In this document: positions 5,957-6,241 of the stretch, piece by piece
Layout: every line of letters starts with the position of its first letter
Numbering within the stretch: position 1 is the first letter of the stretch
Program-made: the position numbers and the translations under genes
Notes under the pieces: generated by a model
What the model was told of the DNA's origin: nothing
Databases searched by the model: none
Seen by the model: only the letters and a program-made list of their open reading frames with translations
Assembly: GCA_002309425.1 (NCBI GenBank)
Contig: DBXD01000033.1
Coordinates: 1 to 6,241 of the forward strand
From: Cyanobacteria bacterium UBA1221
Lineage (GTDB): Bacteria > Cyanobacteriota > Vampirovibrionia > Gastranaerophilales > Gastranaerophilaceae
Direction of reading: 5' to 3'
Length of the DNA stretch: 6,241 nt

Positions 5957-6241
5957 CTATAAGCCGGTATGCTTCTCGCCGGATTTATTTTTTCTTTTGT
6001 AAAAATCCTCGATAAAACCGGTATTAAAATTACCGCTCATAAATACTTCATCTTCAATAATACTTTGATGGAAAGGCAGAGTTGTTTCAATACCTGTTAT
6101 AACATATTCCTTTAAGGCTCTGTACATTCTTCTTCTGGCTTCATTACGGGTCCTGCCCCAACAAATCAGTTTACCTATCATAGAATCGTAGTAAGGCGGT
6201 ATTGTATAATCCTGGTATACGTGGGAATCCACTCTAACCCC
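5957..6241 (-). CDS. accC: Biotin carboxylase subunit of acetyl-CoA carboxylase, C-terminal end (partial)
   Basis: The last 94 residues of AccC are in the window; the gene continues past the right edge, and its start is not visible. AccC carboxylates biotin on the carrier protein AccB using ATP and bicarbonate, the first half-reaction of malonyl-CoA and hence fatty-acid synthesis. The family-typical C-terminal core GVRVDSHVYQDYTIPPYYDS opens the fragment. It continues with MIGKLICWGRTRNEARRRM, then ALKEYVITGIETTLPFHQ and GNFNTGFIEDF, all as expected for the end of this family. A short basic tail (KRKNKSGEKHTGL) ends at TAG (5957-5959). The GTG at 6232-6230 encodes the internal valine of RVDSH and is not a start. 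The phrase ITGIETTLPFHQ resembles cyanobacterial enzymes. It converges with the pyrophosphatase gene across the terminator. A longer biotin-dependent carboxylase (for example pyruvate carboxylase) is excluded because the chain ends here. Confidence 0.93.
   Translation of the reverse strand, partial: GVRVDSHVYQDYTIPPYYDSMIGKLICWGRTRNEARRRMYRALKEYVITGIETTLPFHQSIIEDEVFMSGNFNTGFIEDFYKRKNKSGEKHTGL

Noticed and set aside
6230..6232. GTG as the start of a short biotin carboxylase-like protein
   Set aside because: The frame stays open to the right edge and reads GVRVDSH, the normal internal sequence of AccC, so this is a gene fragment cut by the window.

Overview
The window is AT-rich bacterial DNA with Shine-Dalgarno-led starts, sigma-70-like promoters and compact gene spacing. 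The partial acetyl-CoA carboxylase protein at the right edge reads like cyanobacterial AccC (for example its ITGIETTLPFHQ stretch). Together with the low GC and a divergent proton-pumping pyrophosphatase, this makes a non-photosynthetic relative of Cyanobacteria (Melainabacteria/Gastranaerophilales) a reasonable guess. That is inference; nothing here proves the lineage.

Layout: 1-280 is non-coding. It holds a plausible promoter and a strong ribosome binding site for the first gene, plus a short tandem repeat at the left edge; I see no RNA gene in it. A GltD-like NADPH-dependent flavoprotein (281-1657) is followed after one base by a gene for an exported protein of unknown function (1659-2564), so the two form a coupled pair. 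A 107-base gap leads to an orphan gene for a 151-residue, probably disordered protein (2672-3127). It converges tail to tail, 9 bases apart, with a minus-strand gene for a 62-residue single-span membrane protein (3137-3325). That small gene is transcribed away from the large gene for a membrane-bound, proton-pumping pyrophosphatase (3459-5882); the 133-base gap between them contains back-to-back promoters. A strong intrinsic terminator ends the pyrophosphatase gene. The C-terminal end of biotin carboxylase (accC, minus strand) then runs off the right edge.

Functionally, the recognisable genes are core metabolism: glutamate/NADPH chemistry, recovery of energy from pyrophosphate as an ion gradient, and the first step of fatty-acid synthesis. 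Nothing visible ties them into one pathway. I did not find a clear new multi-gene system. The parts most worth a second look are the exported protein with three PxGT repeats and a remote VirB10/TrbI flavour, two homopolymer tracts placed where slippage could matter, the divergent pyrophosphatase with an extra N-terminal hydrophobic segment and an enlarged loop, and the tiny membrane protein divergent to it.
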